From Nocardioides flavus (ex Wang et al. 2016) (lineage in GTDB: Bacteria > Actinomycetota > Actinomycetes > Propionibacteriales > Nocardioidaceae), in assembly GCF_014653115.1 (NCBI RefSeq), contig NZ_BNAD01000012.1, forward strand, positions 44,316 to 108,315: DNA of 64,000 bases. The letters are read 5' to 3'. Below the pieces are notes generated by a model. It worked only from the letters and a program-made list of their open reading frames with translations. It made no database searches and was not told the origin of the DNA. Position 1 is the stretch's first letter. Each line of letters begins with the position of its first letter. This document shows, one piece after another, positions 22,031-31,671 of this stretch. The translations under genes and the position numbers were made by a program.

Positions 22031-23680
22031 TCACCATGGGTCCAGGCGCAGCTCGGGGCCCTCCCAACGTCGCCGCAGCCACCGGTCGTGCGAGGCGAGG
22101 ACCACCCCACCCGGGGAGGAGGCGAGCGCCTCCTCGAGCTCGCCGGCGAGGGCGAGCGAGACGTGGTTGGTCGGCTCGTCGAGCAGCAACAGGTCGGGCG
22201 CCGCGGCGATCGCGACGGCGAGTCCGAGCCGGCGGCGCTGCCCGACCGACAGGCTGCCGACCGGCGTGCGGTGCTCGCGCGGGTGCAGGAGCCCGAGGTC
22301 CCGCAGCCGCGGCGGGTCGGCGAGCCCGCGCACCGCGCGGTCGTACGTCTCGAGCGCGGACCGCGACGGGTGGGTGGCCTCGGGGTCCTGGGCGAGCTCG
22401 CGCACCGAGCGCGCCGACACCTGGACCGATCCCGCGGTCGGCGCCAGCCGACCGGCGAGCACGCCGAGCAGCGTCGACTTCCCCGACCCGTTGGGCCCGG
22501 TGAGCAGCAGGTGGTCGCCGGCGTCCAGGTCGAGTCGGTCCAGCCGCACCCGGCCCTCGACCTCGACGGCGCGCGCCTGCACCAGCCGGCCGGTCCCGTG
22601 ACCGGCCAGGTCCCCCCGGAACACCAGCGGGGCGGGCGGTTTGCGGACCTGCTCCCGCTCGGCGACCTCGAGCCGGCGACGGGCGTCCTTCTTGCGCCGC
22701 GACAGGGCCTTGGCGACCTTCTGGCCCTTCCCGAAGTAGATGAACTTGTCGCTGTCGCTCGGGGGCCGGTCGTGGGCGATCGCGTCGGTGCCGATCCTCG
22801 TCGCTGCCCGCAGCCGGCCGATCTCCTCCTGCTGCGCGGCGTACGTCTCCTCCCACCGCCGCCGGGAGTCGGCCCGCGCTGCCTCGTAGGCGCTCCAGCC
22901 GCCACCGAAGCGCCGGCCGCCGCTGCCGTCGGTCCCGAGGTCGCCGGCGTCGAGGTCCACCAGGTCGGTGCACACGTCGTCGAGCAGGACCCGGTCGTGG
23001 CTGGCGAGCACCACGACTCCCGACAGGTCGCGCAGGAAGTCGGTGAGCACCTCGACGGCGTCGTCGTCGAGGTGGTTGGTCGGTTCGTCGAGCAGCAGGC
23101 ACGACGGGCGGGTGGTCATGATCGTGGCGAGGGCGAGCCGGGTGCGCTGGCCGCCGGACAGCGTGCCGACCAGGCGGCCTGGGGCGAGGTCTGCGAGGCC
23201 GAGCCGATCGGCGGCCAGACCCGCGCGGCGGTCGGCGTCCCACGCATCGTGGGCGAGCGCGAGCTCGAGCGCCCGCTCGTACGCCTCGTCCCCCTCGGCG
23301 GTCCCGACGCTGCCCGCGAGGCGCTCGACGTCGGCGACCGCCGTGCGCAGCGGGGCGAGCGCCAGGGCGAGCACCTCGGCGATCGTCGCCCGGTCCCGGA
23401 AGGGCGGTTCCTGGCCGAGGAGCACCAGGTCGTCGGGCACGCTGACCGAGCCGGAGACGCGCGCCTGGTCGGGGAGCCGGCCGGCGACGGCGCGCAGCAG
23501 GGTGGACTTGCCGACGCCGTTCTCGCCGACGAGGCCGATGCGACGACCTGGCTGGGCGAGCAGGTCGACGCCGCCGAGCACCGTGCGATCGGGGTAGGTC
23601 ACCGCGAGACCGGTGACGACGAGCGGTGCGAGGCCGGCGCGGGCGGTGGGGGTGTTGCGGGTGGCGGAGGGGGCAGGCAC
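22031..23680 (-). CDS. ABC-F family ATPase (ribosome protection type)
   Basis: 549 residues, two ABC cassettes and no membrane segments. Cassette 1: Walker A GENGVGKST, signature LSGGQRTR, Walker B LLLDEPTNHLD. Linker with PSDSDKFIYFGKGQKV and a basic helix, the region that reaches the ribosome in ABC-F proteins. Cassette 2: GPNGSGKST, LSVGQRRR, LLLDEPTNHVS (final Asp lost). Such proteins displace antibiotics from, or regulate, the ribosome. GTG 23680 was chosen because GAAGGAC lies 6 bases upstream. The promoter with flanking AT block, a five-codon leader ORF and alternative hairpins suggest drug-inducible expression. Which antibiotics are involved cannot be said. Confidence 0.9.
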   Translation of the reverse strand: MPAPSATRNTPTARAGLAPLVVTGLAVTYPDRTVLGGVDLLAQPGRRIGLVGENGVGKSTLLRAVAGRLPDQARVSGSVSVPDDLVLLGQEPPFRDRATIAEVLALALAPLRTAVADVERLAGSVGTAEGDEAYERALELALAHDAWDADRRAGLAADRLGLADLAPGRLVGTLSGGQRTRLALATIMTTRPSCLLLDEPTNHLDDDAVEVLTDFLRDLSGVVVLASHDRVLLDDVCTDLVDLDAGDLGTDGSGGRRFGGGWSAYEAARADSRRRWEETYAAQQEEIGRLRAATRIGTDAIAHDRPPSDSDKFIYFGKGQKVAKALSRRKKDARRRLEVAEREQVRKPPAPLVFRGDLAGHGTGRLVQARAVEVEGRVRLDRLDLDAGDHLLLTGPNGSGKSTLLGVLAGRLAPTAGSVQVSARSVRELAQDPEATHPSRSALETYDRAVRGLADPPRLRDLGLLHPREHRTPVGSLSVGQRRRLGLAVAIAAAPDLLLLDEPTNHVSLALAGELEEALASSPGGVVLASHDRWLRRRWEGPELRLDPW

Positions 23681-23707
23681 GTGGACGTCCTTCACGATCA
23701 GGAGAGG

Positions 23708-23766
23708 GACTCGCCGGGCCTGTGGGCGCTCCGCCGTCGAAGGGGGCGCCGCCGCGGACGCGAGTC
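23708..23766 (-). promoter_or_regulatory. Candidate attenuator upstream of ABC-F gene
   Basis: In the leader mRNA, GACTCGC (23766-23760) is complementary to GCGAGTC (23714-23708), enclosing a GC-rich inner hairpin (GGCGC 23750-23746 with GCGCC 23729-23725). CCTTC at 23743-23739 can alternatively pair with the GAAGG of the ABC-F ribosome site. The micro-ORF segment 23782-23774 can pair with 23703-23696, three bases upstream of that site. Mutually exclusive pairings next to a micro-ORF are the pattern of translational or transcriptional attenuation. Confidence 0.5.
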
Positions 23767-23769
23767 GGG

Positions 23770-23787
23770 TCAGTCCTGGATCCACAT
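23770..23787 (-). CDS. Five-codon leader ORF (MWIQD)
   Basis: ATG TGG ATC CAG GAC TGA, beginning about 3 bases from the predicted transcript start and ending 89 bases before the ABC-F start codon. No Shine-Dalgarno is possible, so it would be read as a near-leaderless message. Short upstream ORFs of this kind act as ribosome-stall sensors in inducible resistance genes; coding status here is inference. Confidence 0.5.
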   Translation of the reverse strand: MWIQD

Positions 23788-23797
23788 GATGACCAAC

Positions 23798-23835
23798 AGC
23801 CTAGGCGCAGCGGGTCGGAGGGCCCAACGATTTTT
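23798..23835 (-). promoter_or_regulatory. WhiB7-like promoter of ABC-F gene
   Basis: On the minus strand: an A-tract AAAAA (23835-23831), three bases, -35 TTGGGC (23827-23822), an 18-base spacer, and -10 TAGGCT (23803-23798). An AT-rich block about 3 bp upstream of the -35 is the arrangement described for WhiB7-dependent antibiotic-response promoters in mycobacteria. The tract is conspicuous in otherwise GC-rich DNA. Confidence 0.6.
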
Positions 23836-23860
23836 CTCCGGCGACTGGCACGCTGTGCCC

Positions 23861-25096
23861 ATGCACGTCGTCGACCTCGCCCGGGCCGTCACGGCCGTCC
23901 ACCAGCACTGCGGTCCGATCGAGGTGCCGCGCGTCGTCACCAGCGGCAACTTCGCCTCGCCGATCACCCTGCTCGGCCCGCTCCTCGCCGAGCTGCCCGC
24001 CGTACGGCTCCACGCCCTCAACGCCCAGCCCGACCTGCCGCTCCACGACGGCGTGATCCCGGAGACGACCTTCGTCGGCCCCGGGTTCAGGCGTCACCCG
24101 CGCCTGTCGTACGTCCCGTGCCGCCTCTCGATGGTGCCGCGGCTCTTCAGCGGCCCGCTCGCCCCCGACGTGGTCGTCGTGCACACGACGCTGCCACGCG
24201 ACGGGCAGGTGTCCCTCGGGCTGGAGGTCAACGTGCTGCCCGCAGCGATCGAGGCGGCCCGCGAGCGCGGCGCCCTGGTGGTCGCGCAGCTCAACCCGCG
24301 GATGCCGTGGACCTTCGGCGACGCGGTGCTGTCGGTCGACGACATCGACCTCGGCGTCGAGGTGGACGCGCCACTGACGACGCACGCCGCCCGTGCGCCC
24401 AGCGAGGACGCGCGGCTCATCGGCTCGCGGGTGGCCGCCGAGATCGCCGACGGCGCCACCCTGCAGGCGGGCATCGGCGAGGTCCCCGACGCGACGATCG
24501 CCGGGGTGCTCGAGCGCCGCGGCCTGAAGATCTGGACCGAGATGTTCAGCGACGGCGTCCTGGTCCTGGAGGAGGCCGGCGCGCTCGACCGCGGCACACC
24601 GGTGCGCACGTCCTTCGTCTTCGGGAGCCAGGAGCTCTACGACTGGGTGGACGACAACCCGCGGGTGCGGATGCTGCGCACCGAGACCACCAACTCGCCG
24701 GCCGAGATCGCCCAGCAGCCCGCGATGACCTCGATCAACACCGCCCTCCAGGTCGACCTCTTCGACCAGGCCAACGCGTCGCGGATCAACGCCCGGATCC
24801 ACAGCGGCTTCGGCGGCCAGACCGACTTCACCGTCGGCGCCAGCCACTCCCCCGGCGGCCGGGCGTTCATGGCGCTGCGCAGCTGGCACCCCAAGGCCGA
24901 CGTGTCGACCATCGTGCCGCTCGTCGACGAGCCGGTGACATCCTTCCAGCACGGCGCGGTCGTCACCGAGCAGGGCATCGCCTGGATGTGGGGACGCGAC
25001 GAGCGCACCCAGGCGCGCAACCTCATCGAGCGCGCCGCGCACCCCAGCGTGCGCGACGACCTCTGGGAGGAGGCGCGGGCCCTCGGGCTCGCGTGA
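23861..25096 (+). CDS. Acetyl-CoA hydrolase/CoA-transferase family protein
   Basis: 411 residues of the class I CoA-transferase family that includes acetyl-CoA hydrolase and 4-hydroxybutyrate/butyrate CoA-transferases. N-terminal GNFASPITLL and the central GATLQAGIGEVPDA; the region EMFSDGVLVLEEAGALD holds the conserved Glu that forms the acyl-CoA thioester in relatives; C-terminal GFGGQTDFTVGASHSPGGRAF and EQGIAWMWGRDERTQARNLI match the family. Substrate unknown. It is transcribed away from the ABC-F gene. ATG 23861 has no Shine-Dalgarno; possibly leaderless. Confidence 0.88.
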   Translation: MHVVDLARAVTAVHQHCGPIEVPRVVTSGNFASPITLLGPLLAELPAVRLHALNAQPDLPLHDGVIPETTFVGPGFRRHPRLSYVPCRLSMVPRLFSGPLAPDVVVVHTTLPRDGQVSLGLEVNVLPAAIEAARERGALVVAQLNPRMPWTFGDAVLSVDDIDLGVEVDAPLTTHAARAPSEDARLIGSRVAAEIADGATLQAGIGEVPDATIAGVLERRGLKIWTEMFSDGVLVLEEAGALDRGTPVRTSFVFGSQELYDWVDDNPRVRMLRTETTNSPAEIAQQPAMTSINTALQVDLFDQANASRINARIHSGFGGQTDFTVGASHSPGGRAFMALRSWHPKADVSTIVPLVDEPVTSFQHGAVVTEQGIAWMWGRDERTQARNLIERAAHPSVRDDLWEEARALGLA

Positions 25097-25124
25097 TCGC
25101 GCGCATGGCCGAGGCAGGTCCGGC

Positions 25125-25301
25125 TCAGGCGACGAAGACGCAGAACACGTGCCCCGCCGGGCTGGCGTACGCGCGCAGCGGCTCCTCGGCGTCGTCGGTC
25201 CGGTCCAGCCGCAGCTCGCCGCCGAGGGACAGGACGCGCTCGTGGACGGCGTCGAGCACCGTGTGCTCGAGCAGCGGGACGACGGGCGGGAAGTCGTTCA
25301 C
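25125..25301 (-). pseudogene. Internally deleted VOC/glyoxalase-like gene
   Basis: 58 codons from GTG 25301. The first 11 residues (MNDFPPVVPLL) look like the start of a glyoxalase/bleomycin-resistance-type VOC protein, and the last 45 (from VLDAVHERVLSLGGEL to SPAGHVFCVFVA) look like its C-terminal strand set; about 60 residues expected between are missing. An intact TAGGGT hexamer 6 bases before the GTG suggests the original promoter remains. I read it as an in-frame internal deletion; a functional mini-protein is possible but unlikely. Confidence 0.6.
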
Positions 25302-25307
25302 CCCTCG

Positions 25308-25313
25308 ACCCTA
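25308..25313 (-). promoter_or_regulatory. -10 hexamer of leaderless VOC-fragment promoter
   Basis: TAGGGT on the minus strand, 6 bases before GTG 25301; spacing identical to other leaderless genes here. Confidence 0.45.
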
Positions 25314-25333
25314 TGTCGTGCCACCATCGCCGG

Positions 25334-26065
25334 ATGACCGCGCGACCGGCCTGGATCCAGGTCTTCCTCGACACGCCTGCCGACCGCTTCGAGGACGCGG
25401 TGGCGTTCTGGTCCGCGGTGACGGGCGGGCGCCCTTCCGCGCGCCGCGGCGAGGGTGACCAGTTCCTCACCCTGGAGCCCCCGCAGGGCGCCGCCCACGT
25501 GAAGATGCAAGCCGTCGGCGCACGGGCCGGGGTGCACCTCGACCTCGACTCGGGGGACCGTCCTGCTGCCACCGAGCGGGCCCGAGAACTCGGGGCGACG
25601 ACTGCTTGGACCTACCACGACGTCGAGGTGATGCGCTCCCCCGGAGGCTTCGTGTTCTGCCAGACGCTCGTCGAGGGCGAGCCGGAGCTCGTCCGGGACG
25701 GCTCCACGGTCCTCGACCAGGTCTGCCTCGACATCCCGGCCGCGCACTGGCAGGCCGAGGTGGCGTTCTGGGCGGCGCTCACCGGACGTGCACCCGAGGT
25801 CGGCCGGCGTCCCGAGCTCGTCCGCCTCGTCGAGGACGGGCAGCTGCGCCTGCTCCTCCAGCGACTCGGCGAGCAGGACGGACGGGTACGCGCCCACCCG
25901 GACCTCGCGTCCGCCGACCGCGTGTCCGACACCGACCGGCACCGGGCCCTCGGCGCCACGGTCATCGCCGCTCGCGACCACTGGACCGTCCTCGAGGCTC
26001 CCGGCGGTCAGGTCTACTGCCTCACCGACCGCGACCCCACGACGGGTCGCGCCCGAGGGGTGTGA
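25334..26065 (+). CDS. VOC family protein, tandem glyoxalase-like domains
   Basis: 243 residues with two repeats of the vicinal-oxygen-chelate fold: about 5-118 (IQVFLDTPADRFEDAVAFW...SPGGFVFCQTL) and 130-235 (QVCLDIPAAHWQAEVAFW...APGGQVYCLTD). Members bind a metal and act as dioxygenases, lyases or drug-binding proteins; conserved His/Glu metal ligands are not obvious, so the activity is unknown. ATG 25334 preferred over 25313 because homology starts at once. Next to a broken relative on the other strand. Confidence 0.83.
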   Translation: MTARPAWIQVFLDTPADRFEDAVAFWSAVTGGRPSARRGEGDQFLTLEPPQGAAHVKMQAVGARAGVHLDLDSGDRPAATERARELGATTAWTYHDVEVMRSPGGFVFCQTLVEGEPELVRDGSTVLDQVCLDIPAAHWQAEVAFWAALTGRAPEVGRRPELVRLVEDGQLRLLLQRLGEQDGRVRAHPDLASADRVSDTDRHRALGATVIAARDHWTVLEAPGGQVYCLTDRDPTTGRARGV

Positions 26066-26099
26066 CTCATCCCACGGCGACGTCCGGCCCACGTCTGCG

Positions 26100-26105
26100 T
26101 ACTGT
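26100..26105 (+). promoter_or_regulatory. -10 hexamer of leaderless DUF3060-like gene
   Basis: TACTGT, 6 bases before GTG 26112. Confidence 0.5.
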
Positions 26106-26111
26106 CGGTAT

Positions 26112-26750
26112 GTGAACTTCCGTGCCGCTGCCGCCGCCCTGGTCTCCGCACCGCTCCTCGCCCTGCCCGCCGCACCGGCGGGTGCCGTCGGGCTCACCGT
26201 CCCGGTGCAGTGCGAGGTCGGCTCGGAGACCGTGCTGGCGTGGGACGGCGTGGCCTACGACCTGCGCGGCACCTGCGGTGTCGTGCGGGTGACCGCCGAC
26301 GACGCCACCGTCACGATGCCGTCGGCGACCCGGCTGGTCATCGAGGGCACCGGCAACGCCGTGGACGCGAGGCCGGTCTACGACCTGGTCGTTCTCGGCG
26401 CGGGCACGACCGTCAGCACCCCGTCCCTCACCTCTCTCGTCCTGGCCGGGGCCGGGTCGAGTGTCTCGGTCGCAGGAATCGTCGAGCGTGCCGAGCTCAC
26501 CGGCACCGGGTCCTCGCTGACCGCCGACACGGTCAACGTGCTCCGGCTCCGCGGCACCGACGGCGTGACCGCACGCAAGGCCTACCGGGTCCGCATCACG
26601 GGGCAGGCGAACGCGCTGCGGTTGAAGCGGGCCGATCGGCTGGTGCTCACCGGGGACGCCAACGTCGTCACCGTCGCGCGCGGCCGTACGACGGTCCGCG
26701 ACCGCGGCGAGGGCAACGTCCTCGACCTGCGTCGCCGCGAGCGCCGCTGA
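26112..26750 (+). CDS. Secreted DUF3060-like protein
   Basis: 212 residues. N-terminal signal peptide (NFRAAAAALVSAPLLALPA, probable cleavage after AGA near 25). The rest is built from short beta-rich repeats with Gly/Asn turns (IEGTGNAV, VLGAGTTV, LAGAGSSV, LTGTGSSL, ITGQANAL, LTGDANVV), the pattern of DUF3060 proteins, probably a beta-solenoid. Two Cys near 37 and 57 flank the first strands. Function unknown. The GTG is used because the overlapping ATG is followed at once by a stop. Ends 7 bases from the convergent hydrolase gene. Confidence 0.78.
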   Translation: MNFRAAAAALVSAPLLALPAAPAGAVGLTVPVQCEVGSETVLAWDGVAYDLRGTCGVVRVTADDATVTMPSATRLVIEGTGNAVDARPVYDLVVLGAGTTVSTPSLTSLVLAGAGSSVSVAGIVERAELTGTGSSLTADTVNVLRLRGTDGVTARKAYRVRITGQANALRLKRADRLVLTGDANVVTVARGRTTVRDRGEGNVLDLRRRERR

Positions 26751-26756
26751 CCCGCG

Positions 26757-27299
26757 TCACGTCCAGGCGACCTCGTCGAGGCTCTGCGGGAGCTCGACCG
26801 TGTCGCCGAGCGACCACTCGGCCACCCGCGCGACGAGTGCGGCCGGCACGGCTGCGCCACCTGCCTCGTCGGCCGGGATGTCGTACGTCGTGTGGCCCTC
26901 GCGGGGCAGCACCACCGCGTAGCCGCGGTCGAGGGCGCCGCGTGCAGTCGCCGCCACGCACATCTCCGACTGGATCCCGACGACGACCAGGCGGTCGGCA
27001 CCCCACGACTGCAGCGTCTGGTGGAGGTCGGTGTCGCGGAAGCCGTCGTCCTCGGCCTTGGGCAGCACCGCCTCACCGTCAGCGACACCGAGTGCGAGCT
27101 CCCAGCCCTCCGAGCCCCGCCGGACAAGGGCCCCGGGTGCACTGCCGTCGTCCTGCAGGTGCACCACCGGGACGCCGGCAGCTCGGGCACGTCCGAGGAA
27201 CTCGTCGATCCGGGCGGTGAACGCGGCGGCGCCGGAGACGGCCGCGCCACCCTCCACCAGCCCTCGCTGGACGTCCACCACCACGACCGCGGTCCTCAC
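26757..27299 (-). CDS. Cysteine hydrolase (isochorismatase family)
   Basis: 180 residues. The isochorismatase-like fold is shown by AVVVVDVQRGLVEG (catalytic Asp near 9), the PKAEDDGFRDTDLHQTL segment with conserved Lys, and VVVGIQSEMCVAATARGALDRGY with the nucleophilic Cys near 118. Relatives hydrolyse nicotinamide, isochorismate or ureidoacrylate-type amides. Its GTG overlaps the pyrC stop (GTGA), so it belongs to the pyrR-pyrB-pyrC operon; a role in pyrimidine breakdown or housekeeping of carbamoylated compounds would fit, but this is a guess. Confidence 0.88.
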   Translation of the reverse strand: MRTAVVVVDVQRGLVEGGAAVSGAAAFTARIDEFLGRARAAGVPVVHLQDDGSAPGALVRRGSEGWELALGVADGEAVLPKAEDDGFRDTDLHQTLQSWGADRLVVVGIQSEMCVAATARGALDRGYAVVLPREGHTTYDIPADEAGGAAVPAALVARVAEWSLGDTVELPQSLDEVAWT

Positions 27300-28584
27300 G
27301 ACGAGAGGGCACCCGCCTGCGCCAGGGCCCCGTCGCGGACGGTGAGGCGCCCGGCGTACACCGTGTGCACCACCTGAGAGGTCAGCGCACGGCCGTGCCA
27401 GGGGTTGTTGCGCGAGAGCGAGGCGGAGGCGTCGCGGTCGACGGTGACCGTGGCGTCGGGGTCGACGAGCACGACATGGGCGGGGTTGCCCGGAGCGAGC
27501 GGCTGCCCCTGCCCGGCGAGGCCGGCGATCCGGGCCGGGGCCACCGACATGACCCGCGCGACGTCGGCCCACGACAGGTCGGGCAGGGCCGTACGGACGA
27601 CGCCGAGCGCCGTCTCGAGGCCGAGCATCCCGAACGCCGCGTCGACGAACGCGTGTTCCTTGTCGTGGCGCGCGTGCGGGGCGTGGTCGGTGGCGACGGC
27701 GTCGATCGTGCCGTCGAGGAGCGCCGCACGCAGCGCCGCGACGTCCTCCTGCGGGCGCAGGGGCGGGTTGACCTTGTAGGTCGGGTCGTAGCCGGTGAGC
27801 AGGTCGGTCGTGAGGAGCAGGTGGTGCGGCGTCACCTCGGCCGTCACCGAGATGCCCTGGGCCTTGGCCCAGCGGATCACCTCGACCGACCCGGCCGTCG
27901 AGACGTGGGCGACGTGGACCCGCGACCCGGTGTGCCGGGCCAGCATGACGTCGCGCGCGACGACGACCTCCTCGGCGATCCCGGGCCAGCCGGGCAGGCC
28001 CAGGCGGCCGGACAGCTCGCCCTCGTGGCAGCACGCGGCCGGTCCGGCCAGGGACGGGTCCTGCGAGTGCTGCGAGACGACGCCGCCGAACGCCTTGACG
28101 TACTCCAGCGCCCGCCGCATGACGCGGGCGTCGTGGACGCACTTCCCGTCGTCGGAGAAGACGGTGACGCGGGCGCGGGAGCGGTGCATGAGGCCGAGCT
28201 CGGCGAGCTCCTCGCCGGCCAGGCCCCGGGTGACGGCGCCGACCGGCTGGACGTGCACGAGGCCCGCCTCGCGCCCGAGCTCCCACACGCGGGTCGCTGC
28301 CTCGGCGGTGTCGGTGACGGGACTGGTGTTGGCCATTGCCAGGACGGCGGTGTAGCCGCCCAGCGCGGCGGCCTGGGAGCCGGTCAGGATCGTCTCGGCG
28401 TCCTCACGTCCCGGCTCGCGCAGGTGCGTGTGCAGGTCGACGAGGCCCGGCAGCGCGACGAGACCCGAGGCGTCGACGGTCTCGGCGCCGGCCGGCGCTG
28501 CGTCGACGAACGTCCCGGTGTCGTCGACGAACAGGTCGACGGTCTCCTCGCCGAGCAGCGAGGCCCCCTTGATCACCAGCGACA

Positions 28585-28585
<1 letters not shown>
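27296..28585 (-). CDS. pyrC: Dihydroorotase
   Basis: Closes N-carbamoyl-L-aspartate to dihydroorotate; 429-residue class I zinc amidohydrolase. Metal-binding HTHLREPG in VDLHTHLREPGRED near 52-66, the His pair in VSQHSQDPSL and VHVAHVSTAG, catalytic Asp in AVATDHAPHARHDKE and VNPPLRPQED are in place. ATG 28585 shares a base with the pyrB stop (TGATG). Third gene of the operon headed by pyrR. Confidence 0.96.
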
Positions 28586-30247
<1,662 letters not shown>

Positions 30248-30248
30248 C

Positions 30249-31529
30249 TCAGCGCTCCAGGATCGCCACGACTCCCTGCCCGCCCGCGGCGCAGATCGAG
30301 ACCAGCGCGCGGCCACCGCCCTTCTGGGCCAGCAGCTTCGCGGCGACCGGGAGGATCCGGCCACCGGTGGCGGCGAAGGGGTGCGCCGCCGCGAGCGAGG
30401 AGCCGTTGACGTTGAGCCGGTCGCGGTCGATCGCCCCCAGCGGCGCCTCGAGGCCCAGTCGCTGCTCGCAGAAGACCGGGTCCTCCCAGGCCGCGAGGGT
30501 CGCGAGCACCTGTGAGGCGAACGCCTCGTGGATCTCGTAGAAGTCGAAGTCCTGGAGGGTGAGCCCGTTGCGCTCCAGCATCCGCGGGACGGCGTACGCC
30601 GGCGCCATCAGCAGCCCCTCGTGGCCATTGACGTAGTCGACGGCGGCGGTCTCGGCGTCGACGAGGTGCGCCAGGACGGGGAGACCGCGCTCCTCGGCCC
30701 ACTCGTCGCTCGAGAGCAGCACCGCGGAGGCGCCGTCGGACAGCGGCGTGCTGTTGCCGGCGGTCATCGTCGCAGCCGAACCCTTGCCGAAGACGGGCCT
30801 GAGCGCGGCGAGCTTCTCCACCGACGAGTCCGGGCGCATGTTGTTGTCGCGCTCGACGCCGCGGAAGGGTGTGACGAGGTCGTCGTGGAAGCCCTCGTCG
30901 TAGGACCGCGCGAGGTTGTGGTGCGAGCGGGCGGCGAGCTCGTCCTGGGCCTCACGCGTGATCCGCCACTCCAGCGCGGTCAGGGCGGCGTGCTCGCCCA
31001 TCGAGAGCCTGGTGCGCGGCTCGCCGTTCTGCGGGACGTCGAGCCCGATGTCACCGGGGCGGATCGCGCCGAGCGCCTTGAGCCGCGAGACGGTGTCCTT
31101 GGCGGAGTTGACCTTCATGAGCTTGCGGCGGAGCTTGTCGCTGATCGCGACCGGGGCGTCCGAGGTGGTGTCGGTGCCGCCCGCGACGCCGACGTCGATG
31201 ATGCCGAGCGCGATCTTGTTCGCCACCTGGATCGCCGCCTGGAGCCCGGTGCCGCAGGCCTGCTGGATGTCGGTGGCCGGTGTCTCGGGGGCCAGGCGCG
31301 AGCCGAGCACCGCTTCGCGGGTGAGGTTGAAGTCGCGCGAGTGCTTCAGCACCGCGCCGGCGACGACCTCGCCGAGCCGCTCGCCGCGCAGCTCGAAGCG
31401 GTCCACGAGCCCGTCGATGGCGGCGGTGAGCATCTCCTGGTTGGACACCCCGGCATAGACGGTGTTGCTCCGGGCGAACGGGATGCGGTTGCCGCCGAGG
31501 ACGGCGACGTGACGAGTGGTGGGCTGCAT
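30249..31529 (-). CDS. fadA2: Acetyl-CoA C-acyltransferase (FadA2-like thiolase)
   Basis: 426-residue thiolase; cleaves 3-ketoacyl-CoA with CoA or condenses acyl-CoAs. Nucleophilic Cys in IQQACGTGLQAA near 91, general-base His in YEIHEAFASQVL, and second Cys in SICAAGGQG are present. ATG 31529 is chosen over 31535 because AAGGA lies 7 bases upstream of it, while the earlier ATG would be adjacent to the Shine-Dalgarno. It diverges from a FabG4-like and an HtdX-like gene, the order seen for M. tuberculosis fadA2-fabG4-htdX. Confidence 0.9.
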   Translation of the reverse strand: MQPTTRHVAVLGGNRIPFARSNTVYAGVSNQEMLTAAIDGLVDRFELRGERLGEVVAGAVLKHSRDFNLTREAVLGSRLAPETPATDIQQACGTGLQAAIQVANKIALGIIDVGVAGGTDTTSDAPVAISDKLRRKLMKVNSAKDTVSRLKALGAIRPGDIGLDVPQNGEPRTRLSMGEHAALTALEWRITREAQDELAARSHHNLARSYDEGFHDDLVTPFRGVERDNNMRPDSSVEKLAALRPVFGKGSAATMTAGNSTPLSDGASAVLLSSDEWAEERGLPVLAHLVDAETAAVDYVNGHEGLLMAPAYAVPRMLERNGLTLQDFDFYEIHEAFASQVLATLAAWEDPVFCEQRLGLEAPLGAIDRDRLNVNGSSLAAAHPFAATGGRILPVAAKLLAQKGGGRALVSICAAGGQGVVAILER

Positions 31530-31598
31530 GTCCATATCCTTGCCGGTGAGGTGCTCGGCGCCAACGGTATGAGGGCCACGTCACGAATGGTGGACTCC

Positions 31599-31633
31599 GA
31601 GTTGCACACCGAGTTGCATGTCTTCGAGCTGCA
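31599..31633. repeat. Three short repeats in fadA2/fabG4 divergent promoter
   Basis: GAGTTGCA at 31599-31606 and 31611-31618, and GAGCTGCA at 31626-31633, spaced 12 and 15 bases apart; the last two are each followed by TGTCTTCG. They lie between the divergent starts, where a regulator would bind. Function not known. Confidence 0.4.
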
Positions 31634-31671
31634 TGTCTTCGTCCGCCATACGACCGGAAGGCCCCCACGTC

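Noticed and set aside
23678..26750. Genomic island carrying ABC-F, CoA-transferase and VOC genes
   Set aside because: Codon use and GC look like the flanks, and no integrase, tRNA or flanking repeats were seen; I keep only the remark that it interrupts the pyr genes.
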